Positions 34,656 through 43,133 of a stretch of DNA of 45,411 nt are shown piece after piece. How positions within the stretch are numbered: position 1 is the first letter of the stretch; each line of letters opens with the position of its first letter. Location: assembly GCF_000521785.1 (NCBI RefSeq), contig NZ_JALZ01000020.1:1-45411 (forward strand), in the 5' to 3' direction. The position numbers were made by a program, and so were the translations under genes. The notes beneath the pieces were generated by a model. The model was not told the origin of the DNA. It made no database searches and worked only from the letters and a program-made list of their open reading frames with translations. Source of the DNA: Roseivivax halodurans JCM 10272 (GTDB lineage: Bacteria; Pseudomonadota; Alphaproteobacteria; Rhodobacterales; Rhodobacteraceae).

Positions 34656-35885
34656 ATGTCATACTTCCTCGTTCTTGGCGCCGGGATGATCGGCGTATCA
34701 ACCGCTCTCGAGTTGCAGTCGCGCGGGCACGTCGTCACTCTGGTCGACCGGCGCGCCCCGGGTCAGGAGACCAGTTTCGGCAATGCCGGTGTGATCCAGG
34801 CAGAAGCGGCCGAGCCCTACGCCCTCCCGCGGGATCTACCCACTCTGCTCAAGTACGCTCTCGGGCGGAGCAATGACGTCACATGGTCGGTGTCGGGTGT
34901 GCTTCGCATGGCTCCCGCGCTCTGGTCCTACTTCCGTCATTCCGCGCCGGCGCGGCACAGGCGGATCGCGCAGGTCTACACCCAGTTGACCCGCTGCGCG
35001 ACCGAGGACCACGCGCCCCTGATCATGGCCGCGGGGGCGGACAACCTGATCATCCGGGAGGGGATGACGCTCGTCTACCGCGACGTTCGGGCGCTGGACG
35101 CCGCAGCTCGCGAGGCGGAGCGGATGCGGCAGAGCTACGGTGTGAGCTCCCGCGTGCTCGACACCGGGGCTCTGAAGGCCGAGGAGCCGGCACTGACCGG
35201 TGAGCCCGCGGGCGCAATCCACATGTTGCAAAGCTGGAGCTGTTCCGATCCCGGCGGTCTGACGGCCGCCTATGCGGAACTCTTCCGCCAACGCGGCGGC
35301 CGGATCGTCGAAGCGGACGCCCTGACGCTGTCGCGGGAGGGATCAAGCTGGAACGTGTACGGACCGGACGGGGGTGTTAGCGGTGAGCAGGTGGTCGTGG
35401 CCCTCGGTCCCTGGTCGCCCGAACTGCTGCGCCGCTTCGGAATCCGGATTTCAATGATCTACAAGCGCGGCTATCACGCGCACTACCATGCACCGCGCGC
35501 TCTACGCCGACCGATGCTCGACACGGACTGTGGCATCGTCGCGGCCTCGATGCGGGGCGGGTTACGCCTCTCCAGCGGAGCTGCGCTAGTGGATCTCGGT
35601 GCGGTCCCGCTGCCAAGACAGCTGGGTTACGGCGCGACGAAGATCGGCGAGTTGTTTGAGACCGGTCCTCGGATCGACGAACCTCAATGGACCGGCACGC
35701 GGCCCTGCATGCCCGACATGCTGCCGGTCGTAGGTCCCGCACCCGGACTATCCAACATGTGGCTCAACTTCGGACACGGCCATCACGGCTTTACGCTCGG
35801 CCCCACATCGGCCCGGGTGCTGGCAGATGCGATTTCGGGTGATAGTAATGACCTTATAGCCTCCCTCGCATTGAGTGATCGATGA
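34656..35885 (+). CDS. DadA-like FAD-dependent D-amino-acid/glycine oxidase
   Basis: A 409-residue DAO-family flavoprotein. The dinucleotide fold is VLGAGMIGVSTALELQSRGH (5-24) with the ribose-binding acid in TLVDRRAP; a middle domain has SCSDPGGLTAAYAELFRQRGG, and the C-terminal flavin contact is MLPVVGPAPGLSNMWLNFGHGHHGFTLGPTSARVLAD. This is the DadA-type layout (D-amino acid dehydrogenase), but opine or glycine oxidases look alike. ATG 34656 has AAGGG nine bases upstream; ATG 34647 and GTG 34632 are possible. It is intact although surrounded by IS remnants, so probably carried in with them or a survivor. Confidence 0.85.
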   Translation: MSYFLVLGAGMIGVSTALELQSRGHVVTLVDRRAPGQETSFGNAGVIQAEAAEPYALPRDLPTLLKYALGRSNDVTWSVSGVLRMAPALWSYFRHSAPARHRRIAQVYTQLTRCATEDHAPLIMAAGADNLIIREGMTLVYRDVRALDAAAREAERMRQSYGVSSRVLDTGALKAEEPALTGEPAGAIHMLQSWSCSDPGGLTAAYAELFRQRGGRIVEADALTLSREGSSWNVYGPDGGVSGEQVVVALGPWSPELLRRFGIRISMIYKRGYHAHYHAPRALRRPMLDTDCGIVAASMRGGLRLSSGAALVDLGAVPLPRQLGYGATKIGELFETGPRIDEPQWTGTRPCMPDMLPVVGPAPGLSNMWLNFGHGHHGFTLGPTSARVLADAISGDSNDLIASLALSDR

Positions 35886-35949
35886 GCTTTGCTGCGAAAC
35901 GATCGAGCGAGGGAGTCTTCTTGAGAATCCGGTGTAGTAGCTGGTCCGC

Positions 35950-36045
35950 ATGAGCAGACCCATCCCACCGGGCTATAAGATCAGGATCTGCCGCCCTACG
36001 ACGAAGCGCTGAAGCAGCGTAGGTCCCTGACGATCCGAGACATTG
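35950..36045 (+). pseudogene. N-terminal scrap of an IS5-family transposase
   Basis: MSRPIPPGYKIR at the start, then, one frame over, LPPYDEALKQRRSLTI. This is the normal N-terminus of these transposases (compare YRTTNWSAYNAALRMRGEL in the larger copy). Only about 30 codons remain, with at least one frameshift. No terminal repeat is seen nearby. Confidence 0.55.
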
Positions 36046-36566
36046 CCGTAGAGGCAACGCAGTTTGTCCGGGGTCATGGGCAAGCTCATGGTTCTGGCGC
36101 ATGGAAAGTCGTGACCACTCCACACTTGCTCGGGAGGCGCCTGCACGCAACTTTGTTATCTTCGCCCGCCCGCAGTTCCGCCTCATGTCACAAAGGCCTG
36201 ATGCTGCGCGGTGTCTTATCGGCGGCGATGCGCAGATAGCGACCTTTGCAAACTCAGCCTCCGGGTCGCGTTCAGACGACCGTTCGTGCCGCAATGCGGC
36301 GTGCAGGAGCTGACTATCGCTGCAAGCGCATCATCTAATGAAGCGCGACAGGCAGAAGTGCGGACCTTTCTGCCGTTCGCTGCGCTTGCTCAGTATGTAC
36401 CGCGGCCGCGAAGTTCATCGTGCGTGAGGTCGGAAAGCTGAGATTCGTTGAATTTGCGCCCGAATGCCATGAAGAGCAAAACCAGCCATTTGCTGCGCGA
36501 ATGGAGAAAAGTGGCGATGTACGACAGCAGACGTTCACCCTGCCCCGTCCAGCGGGACGACGTTGC
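36046..36566. other. No gene seen
   Basis: About 520 bases with only short frames of shuffled composition on both strands. Several blocks read like the non-coding decay found around insertion sequences in this group, but I cannot assign them. A small hairpin CGTCC/GGACG at 36546-36559 lies 8 bases after the stop of the next minus-strand gene and could be its terminator. Confidence 0.4.
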
Positions 36567-38141
36567 TTAGTTAGGCAAGCACACAGCGATTGCTTCAGAC
36601 TTAAATCTTGTATCGCGGTTAAATCTTGGAATATGGCCTGCCTCCTCGAGGAACCCTGTATACTGTTCGAGATATGTGTCGACGTAGCAACCACAGAACC
36701 CTTCGCCGCTGTCTCCACTCCCCAGCATGCCTGTCATACTGAGTTGTGGCACTTGGTTGTTCATGCAGAACGACAATGTGCTCGATGTCAGATTTCTCCT
36801 CGATAGACACTGCGTATCAAGATCAAGCTTAAATCCGACGCCTGGACCGACACCCTGCTTTTCGAATACCCTCTGGTGTCTCCGGTAGCTAATGGCCAAC
36901 TCGTTTTGACGTGGGTCAAGCGGGTTTGGTTCAGCTTGGGCCATTTCCAAGGCTTCCACGGCAGCGCAGCCGCAATCCAGCGTTTGGAAATCGCTTCTGA
37001 GGCACTGGTTCAGGAGCGAGAATACAACATCCGTTTCTAGCTCTGATAGCGAAGATACATCCACCTCAGTCATCTCCATGTCAGGCATCGCCGAAAGCGC
37101 TTCCGCGAGAATCGTCTCATGTCTTTCTTGAGCGGTCATGGCGCGCCACATTTTGGCTGGCGGCTCGTCAGTAGCCGCCGATGATTCCGAAACGGATTCC
37201 GGATTTGATGTACCCGCTTCTGCCGTATCATCTACTGTCTCACCAGCATCTTCTTCGGCGCCTGTCGAAACCGGTTCGTCCGGCGCTTCAGCGCTGGAAC
37301 CAGAGCTGGACTCCGCACCGAACACGACCGGCCAGACCGGCAACACGCCGAAGCTGGTAGCAGCCAGAAAATCAAGCTCAGCGCTGTCCGATCCGAGATC
37401 TCGAATGACTGCATCATCTTGATATTGAGCAAGCAGCATCAGGACACTTCCGCTTGCCTGCAAGGCGGACCTCAAATCGTTCTGGTCGATGACCGTCATG
37501 GCGCCAAGTTCGAAGCCTCCTCGCTGCAGGAATGTTGCCACAAGAGACCTGTTGGGCTGAATGCGATACAGGAAGACATCGAGCGCACCATCGTCGGGGA
37601 TGTCACGCCCGATGAGTATCGGAACCTGACCGGCGCTCGCTGTTACCGTGGGACGGTTGCCCTCAGGAAATGAACCCTCTTCCAGAGCCTCGATTTCCCC
37701 GCCTCCAGGAAGCGGAATTGAAACGGATTCAGCGCCGTTCTGAGTAACTTGGAATGCGAAGTGGTCGTCACTCAGGAGGCCTGCCACCGCAACATTGCCG
37801 AACAGCTTTGCAGGTACCAGAGAAACCGCATTCCTGGCTTGCAATGCCTGCACCAAGTTTTTGTCCGAGAGTGACACGTACTGCGAGTATCTGATCCCGG
37901 CGAGAGCCAGTTCGCTCTGCAGACGGCTCGCATCCGATCCCTGATCGGGAACATAGACAACTTGAAAATCAAGGCGAGGCTCTCCCGCCGCAAGGAATAC
38001 CAGCTCATCGGAGTCGGCAGAGATGGCGCGTTGGGAAACTGCGGCTCTTGGAAGCGCCAAACAGGTCATTGCGATCCCGAAAAGCAGTACGGCTGTTATT
38101 CGAACTGCTGCGACATGTTTCTTGATGGTGTAAATAAGCAT
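36567..38141 (-). CDS. Secreted protein with duplicated N-domain and two four-cysteine modules, unknown function
   Basis: The 524-residue product has a signal sequence (residues 11-36, ending AAVS). Residues about 60-130 and 188-258 look like a tandem repeat: both have a strand, a helix and then NLVQALQARNAVSLV... / DLRSALQASGSVLML... at matching positions, each closing with an SDD or SDS segment. A low-complexity acidic Ser/Thr/Glu linker spans about 275-330. The C-terminal part has two modules of C...CGC...C: Cys380, 390, 392, 445 and Cys459, 483, 485, 521. These eight are the only cysteines after the signal, so four disulfides or metal sites are likely. The coding DNA is clearly more A+T-rich than the cob region. 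I do not recognise the family. ATG 38141 gives the signal peptide. Confidence 0.75.
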   Translation of the reverse strand: MLIYTIKKHVAAVRITAVLLFGIAMTCLALPRAAVSQRAISADSDELVFLAAGEPRLDFQVVYVPDQGSDASRLQSELALAGIRYSQYVSLSDKNLVQALQARNAVSLVPAKLFGNVAVAGLLSDDHFAFQVTQNGAESVSIPLPGGGEIEALEEGSFPEGNRPTVTASAGQVPILIGRDIPDDGALDVFLYRIQPNRSLVATFLQRGGFELGAMTVIDQNDLRSALQASGSVLMLLAQYQDDAVIRDLGSDSAELDFLAATSFGVLPVWPVVFGAESSSGSSAEAPDEPVSTGAEEDAGETVDDTAEAGTSNPESVSESSAATDEPPAKMWRAMTAQERHETILAEALSAMPDMEMTEVDVSSLSELETDVVFSLLNQCLRSDFQTLDCGCAAVEALEMAQAEPNPLDPRQNELAISYRRHQRVFEKQGVGPGVGFKLDLDTQCLSRRNLTSSTLSFCMNNQVPQLSMTGMLGSGDSGEGFCGCYVDTYLEQYTGFLEEAGHIPRFNRDTRFKSEAIAVCLPN

Positions 38142-38527
38142 CTGAAACCTAAATATCTATTAGTGAGGCGAGTAATTCGGGCGATAGAAAATGCTGCGGC
38201 TATCAGCGCTAAACCAGCATTCCCCAAGTGGCATGCCGTTTGACGTGAGGTTCGCCTGACCCCGCTTGCGGAGCAAGCATTTTCTGCCTAGAGCGGCGTC
38301 TGCGGTCGTCGCTGCACCTGCAAAGTCAAGCTGGCTAAACCTCGGTTACTATGGGCTCGAAGCCGCCTTGTGGCGACGCAGCGCGCTGACTCCGACGGTG
38401 GAGCATCAAGTCCACCCCCGGTCACGCGAGCCGAGGTAAGCAGGCAGCCCAAGGCGAATGTGGCAGGCGAGCTCGCCCCTTCACATAAAGCCAACTTCTT
38501 GCCCCCAATGTAAGATCAAGCTGGATG
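38142..38527. other. Intergenic stretch, no gene supported
   Basis: The 385 bases between the secreted protein and the next operon have no convincing coding frame. An inverted repeat GCTTGC-GGA-GCAAGC at 38264-38278 followed by ATTTTC may be a small terminator or a mobile repeat. The AT-rich part close to 38150-38165 is the likely promoter of the 36567-38141 gene. Confidence 0.4.
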
Positions 38528-38553
38528 GGAGCAGCACAGGACAGTGCTGCTCC
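38528..38553 (-). terminator. Strong hairpin closing the AIPR operon
   Basis: A perfect 10-bp stem GGAGCAGCAC / GTGCTGCTCC (38528-38537, 38544-38553) with a 6-base loop sits 8 bases after the stop of the 43-residue gene on the minus strand. No T-run follows on the minus strand, so it may need Rho or act as an RNA 3'-end stabiliser. Confidence 0.55.
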
Positions 38554-38561
38554 GTTTCGGC

Positions 38562-38693
38562 CTAAAGAAAAGCGGGCATCGTGAGCAAACATGCCACGAT
38601 AAGTACTATCACTATCGCCAGTCGACCGGTGGCGTTGGCTTCGAAGCTTTGGGCAACTTTGATGAGCAGTTTATCTTTCTCTGGAGGCATCAT
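38562..38693 (-). CDS. 43-residue single-pass membrane protein coupled to the AIPR gene
   Basis: ATG 38693 overlaps the AIPR stop (the bases ATGATG contain both), and the frame runs 43 codons to TAG at 38562. The product starts MMPPEKDKLLIKVAQSFEA, a charged amphipathic part, then a hydrophobic helix LAIVIVLIVACLLTMPAFL at residues 25-43 that reaches the very C-terminus. Translational coupling, a clear membrane helix and a hairpin directly downstream argue that it is real. It has no homologue that I know. Small membrane proteins in defence operons are often the killing effector or the antidote partner; that role here is inference. Confidence 0.6.
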   Translation of the reverse strand: MMPPEKDKLLIKVAQSFEANATGRLAIVIVLIVACLLTMPAFL

Positions 38694-39931
38694 TTGGCCC
38701 CCTTTGCGGCGGAGAGGCGGTCAAGCTGTTCTCGCAGATGAAAGTTCTCAACGGTTTTATAAAGACCCGCCCAATGGTTTCTGTTCTTGCCCAGAACGTT
38801 AGGAGCGGCGCCGATTTCCTTCACCGTGGCGTGCGTTTCGTTGAACAGATCAGGGGCGATTTCGGACCAGACGTTTTTGACATGATCGAAGCCACCGTCC
38901 CACTCAGCCAGACCGGTTTCAGCGTTAATCCGCACGTAGTTGCGAAACGCTCCAAGAATAGGATACGCGGCGCCTTTGGTCAGCCGTTTGTCGTGAGGGT
39001 CCAAACCCCCGAACGGAAATTCGAAGCCCGTTGACTTGGGGCCAGCTACTTCAATGTATGCGGGGATGGCCCCCTTTTGGCCGTTGATCTCGCCCCTGAC
39101 GCGCAAAAAGTCGCGGCGTATGATATCGTACAGATGAAGGATCTCCGGCAACATCGGTTCGAACTTGGCATATTTTCGTTCAGCAGGGTTATCTCGATGC
39201 GAGTTGAAATCTTTTCCGAAATTCTTCAGCGGAGTAGACCACTTTTCGTACGCAGAGATCGGATATTTTCCTCCGCGGTTCGGGAAGTCGATTACATTCA
39301 TGACTTCCATGGCACAAATCAACTCTCGGACATCGATGTCCTGCGGATCACTTTCTTTGTAAGCTACGTTTTTTGACCAAGAAAACGGAGCAATAACGTC
39401 CTTGATTCCCTGAAACGCTTTGTCCAATTCAAGCACTGACTCGGGCCGTACCGCTATGCCTGTGTTCTGTGCGCGCGCGATGTCGACACGCAAGGTGTGC
39501 TCGTCGGCACCTTCAACTCCGGTAATAATTCGAACTTCGACGTGCTGCCCTTCAGCGATTGAGTCGTCTTCCTGGCATTCCCAGATAAGTCTGGCGGTAT
39601 GACCACCGTTGGCAATGCCGTATTCGTCATCAATGAAGACATCAAAGATGCGCTTGTCGATTGTTTTTACGTCTTCCCCAATAATGGTGATCCCCAAGTT
39701 TAAGAGATCAAATGTTCCCGCCAGAGCTTCTTTGCCCTGCAAACTGGATCTGACATCGCGATAGACGCTACGGCTCATGCCGGTTGCTTCCCTGAGGTTC
39801 GCTTTTTCAGGGATGTCCTTTGGTAGCTTAGAAGCTTTGACCAAAAAAACGTGTTTCTGAATGTTGGGGAAATAAGGATGCTTGAAGCTTCGCGCTTCAG
39901 CGACCTCAAAGCGATAAGGTCGAATAGCCAT
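38690..39931 (-). CDS. AIPR-type (abortive infection phage resistance) protein
   Basis: A 413-residue soluble protein. The order of motifs fits AIPR (PF10592): FDLLNLGITIIGED at 74-87 (family F..NNGITI), then GIANGGHTARL at 105-115 (family IxNGxQT) and DIARAQNTGIAVRPE at 150-164 (family RxTNxQ). The DndB/DGQHR family is a looser second option. AIPR proteins are linked with phage abortive infection; their biochemical action is not well settled. A strong ribosome site AAGGAG lies at 39943-39938, six bases before ATG 39931. The DNA is more A+T-rich than the flanks, as expected for a transferred defence gene. It is coupled to the 43-residue membrane protein. Confidence 0.72.
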   Translation of the reverse strand: MAIRPYRFEVAEARSFKHPYFPNIQKHVFLVKASKLPKDIPEKANLREATGMSRSVYRDVRSSLQGKEALAGTFDLLNLGITIIGEDVKTIDKRIFDVFIDDEYGIANGGHTARLIWECQEDDSIAEGQHVEVRIITGVEGADEHTLRVDIARAQNTGIAVRPESVLELDKAFQGIKDVIAPFSWSKNVAYKESDPQDIDVRELICAMEVMNVIDFPNRGGKYPISAYEKWSTPLKNFGKDFNSHRDNPAERKYAKFEPMLPEILHLYDIIRRDFLRVRGEINGQKGAIPAYIEVAGPKSTGFEFPFGGLDPHDKRLTKGAAYPILGAFRNYVRINAETGLAEWDGGFDHVKNVWSEIAPDLFNETHATVKEIGAAPNVLGKNRNHWAGLYKTVENFHLREQLDRLSAAKGAK

Positions 39932-39943
39932 TTAAGGCTCCTT

Positions 39944-40336
39944 TTGTAGTGCCGACGACGCGGCCTATGTCCTGCAGGCGCGATGGCCTTTCACAGTGGA
40001 TGCGATGATCCTAATCTCAAATATCACGTGGACTCAGCTCGTTCAACCTTTAGGCCGCGGAAGGAAAAACTGCGCGCTACCGCCGTTGGTGCGCTCCGCC
40101 GCATCCGAGTATGCGGCGTTGCCTTGACGAGCGTCCGCTTCCGGGAAGATGGGCTTCGAATTTCGCGCATGCGGCAAAGCGAGCACTGTGCCTGTGCCGA
40201 ATGTCGCGCAAGGGCTGTGAGCGGTCATCCGATAGATTGCGCCGAAGCTCCAAGGTCAAGATCTGCGTGTCGCAGCGCCGCATGTTGGCTTCGAGCCCTT
40301 TAAAGACGTTTTGAGGAAGTTCCACTCGCGCCCAGG
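39944..40336. other. No gene seen
   Basis: About 390 bases without a credible frame. The part near 39965-40050 should hold the promoter of the AIPR operon; no clear hexamers. The base composition returns to GC-rich toward 40336, which marks the right edge of the A+T-rich segment. Confidence 0.4.
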
Positions 40337-41470
40337 CTACGCAATTGCGCCATCGACCGCCGACCCTGACCGGAAGGCCCCGGCGATCAGCGCGACGGCG
40401 GCGAAACCTATGACGGCAGACGCGACGCCCGGCCCCGCGAAGAGAAGTCCGAAGAGAGGAGCGCCGACGGTCTGGCCCACGGCGATGGTCAGGAAGCCGA
40501 CCATGAGGCCGGTTGCAGGCCGGTCCGGTAGGGCGTGAGTGCCCCAGATGAGGTAGATCCCTGTGAGCATCACGTAGGCCGCGCCGAAAACGGCTCCTCC
40601 GACGAGCGTGGGGATCGGGCCGAAGCCGAAGCCGACCGACAGGATACTGGCTGCCATCAGGCCGAGGAAGGCCCAGTGAACACGGTCGAGACCAAACCGG
40701 CCAACCAGCGTTCCGGCCCAAGCTCCGGCCAACCCGCCGATGCCGATACACGTCCAGAGAAGGCCCGTACCGGTCGGCCCCCAGCCCATCTGGCTGGAGA
40801 CGATCTGACCGCCAAAAGACCAGAGCGCGGTGCTCGCTGCCCCCATCAAGAAGGACGCGGAAACCAGCCGCAGGACCGGACCCGTCATCGTGGGAAGGCC
40901 ACCTGCGCGGTCGCTGCCCGAGGCGGCCGGTAGCGAGATCGCCGCCGCTAGGGCCAATGCCAGGGCCATGGCTGCGAAAGCTCCGAAGGCCAGCCTCCAT
41001 TGTCCCGTGATGGCGAGCGCGATGGGCCCCGACAGCGCCACGCCCGCGCTGACGCCCGCATTGATCACCGTGTTCGTCAGGTCCTGCCGGCCCTTGCTGA
41101 CCGCGGCGGCGACCGCGGCGGCCATTGGCGGAGAGGCGAGGCCCGTGCTCGATCCGGCGACCACGACAGCGATGGCCAGGATGAGCGGCGATGGCGCGAG
41201 CGCGATGCCGGCCATGCCGGTCGCCGCGACGAGGGCGGCCCCTGTCGCGACGGCGCGCGCGCCAAGCCGTTCGGTCAGGATGGCCGAGGCGACGATGGCG
41301 ACGCAGTAGCCGGCGAAAGAGCCCCCCGAGATCACCCCGCCGAGGGACGGGCCGAGGCCCAGTTCGCCGTCGATCTGCGGCAGGAACAGGCCGAAGGCGA
41401 AACGGGCAAAGCCGTAACAGACCGCGATGAGGGCGAACCCTGTCGCGCCGATGCGAAGGGCCGGGCTCAT
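40337..41470 (-). CDS. MFS transporter (YbfB/CynX-like)
   Basis: A 377-residue twelve-helix transporter. The start MSPALRIGATGFALIAVCYGFARFAFGLFLPQI is typical of the YbfB/YjiJ branch, with SGGSFAGYCVAIVASAILTERLGAR as the first cytoplasmic loop. Substrate unknown. It overlaps the TetR gene by 4 bases (ATGA), so the regulator controls its own operon and this pump, a usual plan for drug or metabolite export. The longer open frames around it on this strand are GC artefacts. Confidence 0.88.
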   Translation of the reverse strand: MSPALRIGATGFALIAVCYGFARFAFGLFLPQIDGELGLGPSLGGVISGGSFAGYCVAIVASAILTERLGARAVATGAALVAATGMAGIALAPSPLILAIAVVVAGSSTGLASPPMAAAVAAAVSKGRQDLTNTVINAGVSAGVALSGPIALAITGQWRLAFGAFAAMALALALAAAISLPAASGSDRAGGLPTMTGPVLRLVSASFLMGAASTALWSFGGQIVSSQMGWGPTGTGLLWTCIGIGGLAGAWAGTLVGRFGLDRVHWAFLGLMAASILSVGFGFGPIPTLVGGAVFGAAYVMLTGIYLIWGTHALPDRPATGLMVGFLTIAVGQTVGAPLFGLLFAGPGVASAVIGFAAVALIAGAFRSGSAVDGAIA

Positions 41471-41991
41471 GCGCGCGCTCTTTCAAGCAGGACGGCGGCC
41501 GCCGCCCGAGCCGCTGAGACGGCATCCGCTCCTCGATAGACCGCCGCGTGGGTCGCGCCCTCGACGAGAACCAGAACCTGCTCTGCGAGTGCCAAGTCCT
41601 CGCGTCCGCGGTCCATCGCGACGACCTCGCTGACCCGTCTGTGGAACGCTTCCTTGTGCAGCGCAACCGCCTCGGCGATCTCCGGCGTATCGCCACCCGT
41701 TTCCGCTCGCGAGCGAAGGAACAGGCAGCCCCGGGAGCCCTCGACCCGGACCCAGTCCTCGAGAGCAGCGAACAGGGCGTCGATGGTCCGCACGTCGATC
41801 CGGGCCATGAAGCGCCGGTGCCGCTCGGTCAGCACGCGCGCCATGAGCGCGGCCTTGCTGCCGGCATGCTTGTAGAGAGTGCGGCTCGACATCCCCGCAG
41901 CCTCCGTCAGCCGGTCCATGCCGGTGGCCATGTAGCCGTGCCGGTCGAAGAGCCGCTCCGCGGCGGCGGTGAGTTGGCTGGTCATGTCCAT
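41467..41991 (-). CDS. TetR family repressor
   Basis: A 174-residue regulator. The N-terminal helix-turn-helix is clear (TSQLTAAAERLFDRHGYMATGMDRLTEAAGMSSRTLYKHAGSK), followed by a helical ligand domain with WVRVEGSRGCLFLRSRAE, the layout of the AcrR/QacR-like branch. ATG 41991 has AAGGAGG in front with good spacing, better than the upstream start at 42084, which would read through the operator. The perfect palindrome at 42019-42046 lies just upstream, so autoregulation is likely. Confidence 0.92.
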   Translation of the reverse strand: MDMTSQLTAAAERLFDRHGYMATGMDRLTEAAGMSSRTLYKHAGSKAALMARVLTERHRRFMARIDVRTIDALFAALEDWVRVEGSRGCLFLRSRAETGGDTPEIAEAVALHKEAFHRRVSEVVAMDRGREDLALAEQVLVLVEGATHAAVYRGADAVSAARAAAAVLLERARA

Positions 41992-42018
41992 GGGAACCTC
42001 CTTTGGCGTCCTTGAACC

Positions 42019-42046
42019 GCAATGTAAAACGAACGTTTTACATTGC
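42019..42046. promoter_or_regulatory. Perfect TetR operator palindrome
   Basis: Two 13-base arms (GCAATGTAAAACG and its exact complement) with an AA spacer, 28 bases in all and without mismatch, 28 bases before the TetR start. Length and symmetry are as for a TetR-dimer site, and the AT-rich core suggests it overlaps the promoter. Confidence 0.75.
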
Positions 42047-42146
42047 AAGCCGGCAGGACCAGAGGTCCGCTCTGTCCCGCTCAAATGCCTTTCGGGCGAC
42101 CCTTGATGAATGCCCGATCTGGGTGGCTGCTACGTCAGCGCATTGA

Positions 42147-43040
42147 TCATTCGAGACCACCAGTCAGCAGGCTAATCGCGCTCTGCCTGCTGCCGAAGTA
42201 GTCCAGAACGGCCCGCACGCGCGCGGTTTGCCTAAGGTCGGGATGGGTGAGAAGCCAGAGATCGATGGCGAGATCCTCGATCGACCCGCCGAGGCGCCGT
42301 AGGGCAGGGTCTGGCTCGGCCAGGTAGCAAGGCAAGACCGCGACGCCCAGACCGGCCCGGACAGCTGCCTGCATGCCGAGCACGCTGTCCATTCTGGTCA
42401 CGCAGGAGCGGTCGCATCCATTGGCGCGCGTCCACGCCTGAAGCAAAGGGTAGGGCATGGAGGCGCTCGGGCCGATCCAAGGCCGGGCTTGCCAATCTTG
42501 TCCTGCCCCTTCGGTGCCGGACTCCTTTGAGGCGTAGACCGCCTGCCGGATGTGGCCGAGACGCCGGCCGACGAGGTGCTCCGGCGGCGCTGCGGCCGGG
42601 CGGATCGCGATGTCTGCCTCGCGGAAGGAGAGATCGGAGATCTCGTTCGACACGGACACCTCGACCACGATCTCGGGCTGCAGGTGCCTCAGCCGGGCGA
42701 TCTCCGGTGCCAGGAGACCGCTGAGCAACGTATCGGTTGTGGCCAGGCGCACGACGCCGGACGGGCGCAGGTCGCGCCCGCCGACGCGCCTCTCGGTCTC
42801 GTTCGTGAGCCCTTCGATCTCGCGCGCGGTGGCCGCGACCTCTTCGCCCGCCGCTGTGAGCCGATAGCCCGTGCGAAAGCGCTCGAAGAGCCGCACGCCG
42901 AGCTTGTCCTCCACCGCATTGATCCTCCGGAACATCGTCGGATGGCTCGATCCCGTTCGCTTTGCGGCAGCTGACAGGGAGCCGGCCTCTGCGATCCGCA
43001 GAACGGTCCTGTAGTCGTTCCAGTCGAGCGAATTGTTCAT
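42147..43040 (-). CDS. LysR family regulator
   Basis: A 297-residue LysR-type protein. The winged helix (DWNDYRTVLRIAEAGSLSAAAKRTGSSHPTMFRRINAVEDKLGVRLFER) is at residues 5-53 and the two-lobe effector domain follows with GVVRLATTDTLLSGLLAPE and LGMQAAVRAGLGVAVLPCYLA. The N-terminal form resembles regulators beside quinone-reductase genes. It diverges from the flavodoxin-fold reductase at 43134 with a 93-base gap. ATG 43040 is preferred over 43082 since the HTH starts right after it. Confidence 0.92.
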   Translation of the reverse strand: MNNSLDWNDYRTVLRIAEAGSLSAAAKRTGSSHPTMFRRINAVEDKLGVRLFERFRTGYRLTAAGEEVAATAREIEGLTNETERRVGGRDLRPSGVVRLATTDTLLSGLLAPEIARLRHLQPEIVVEVSVSNEISDLSFREADIAIRPAAAPPEHLVGRRLGHIRQAVYASKESGTEGAGQDWQARPWIGPSASMPYPLLQAWTRANGCDRSCVTRMDSVLGMQAAVRAGLGVAVLPCYLAEPDPALRRLGGSIEDLAIDLWLLTHPDLRQTARVRAVLDYFGSRQSAISLLTGGLE

Positions 43041-43054
43041 CTGTGCAATACCTG

Positions 43055-43064
43055 CTTTCGAAAG
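43055..43064. promoter_or_regulatory. Short palindrome in the LysR-reductase gap
   Basis: CTTTCGAAAG is a perfect 10-base palindrome in the gap between the divergent LysR and reductase genes, with a partial copy ACGAAAGCG near 43085-43093. It could be a LysR half site, but no clean T-N11-A box is convincing. Confidence 0.3.
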
Positions 43065-43133
43065 TGTCTGACGACATATCAAAAACGAAAGCGCAAGTCA
43101 GGTCCAACGCCACCAGATACGAAGGGGCCGCAG

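Noticed and set aside
35854-36294. 146-residue minus-strand frame after the DadA-like gene
   Set aside because: It runs over the 3' end of the oxidoreductase and an IS5 scrap that is readable on the plus strand; composition is not protein-like.
38264-38278. GCTTGC-GGA-GCAAGC as a CRISPR-type or regulatory repeat
   Set aside because: Only one copy is seen in the window and no spacer array exists; noted only as a possible small hairpin.
40077-41696. 539-residue minus-strand frame across the MFS gene
   Set aside because: Arginine/glycine-rich shadow of the true MFS gene in another frame; the membrane-helix pattern is only in 40337-41470.
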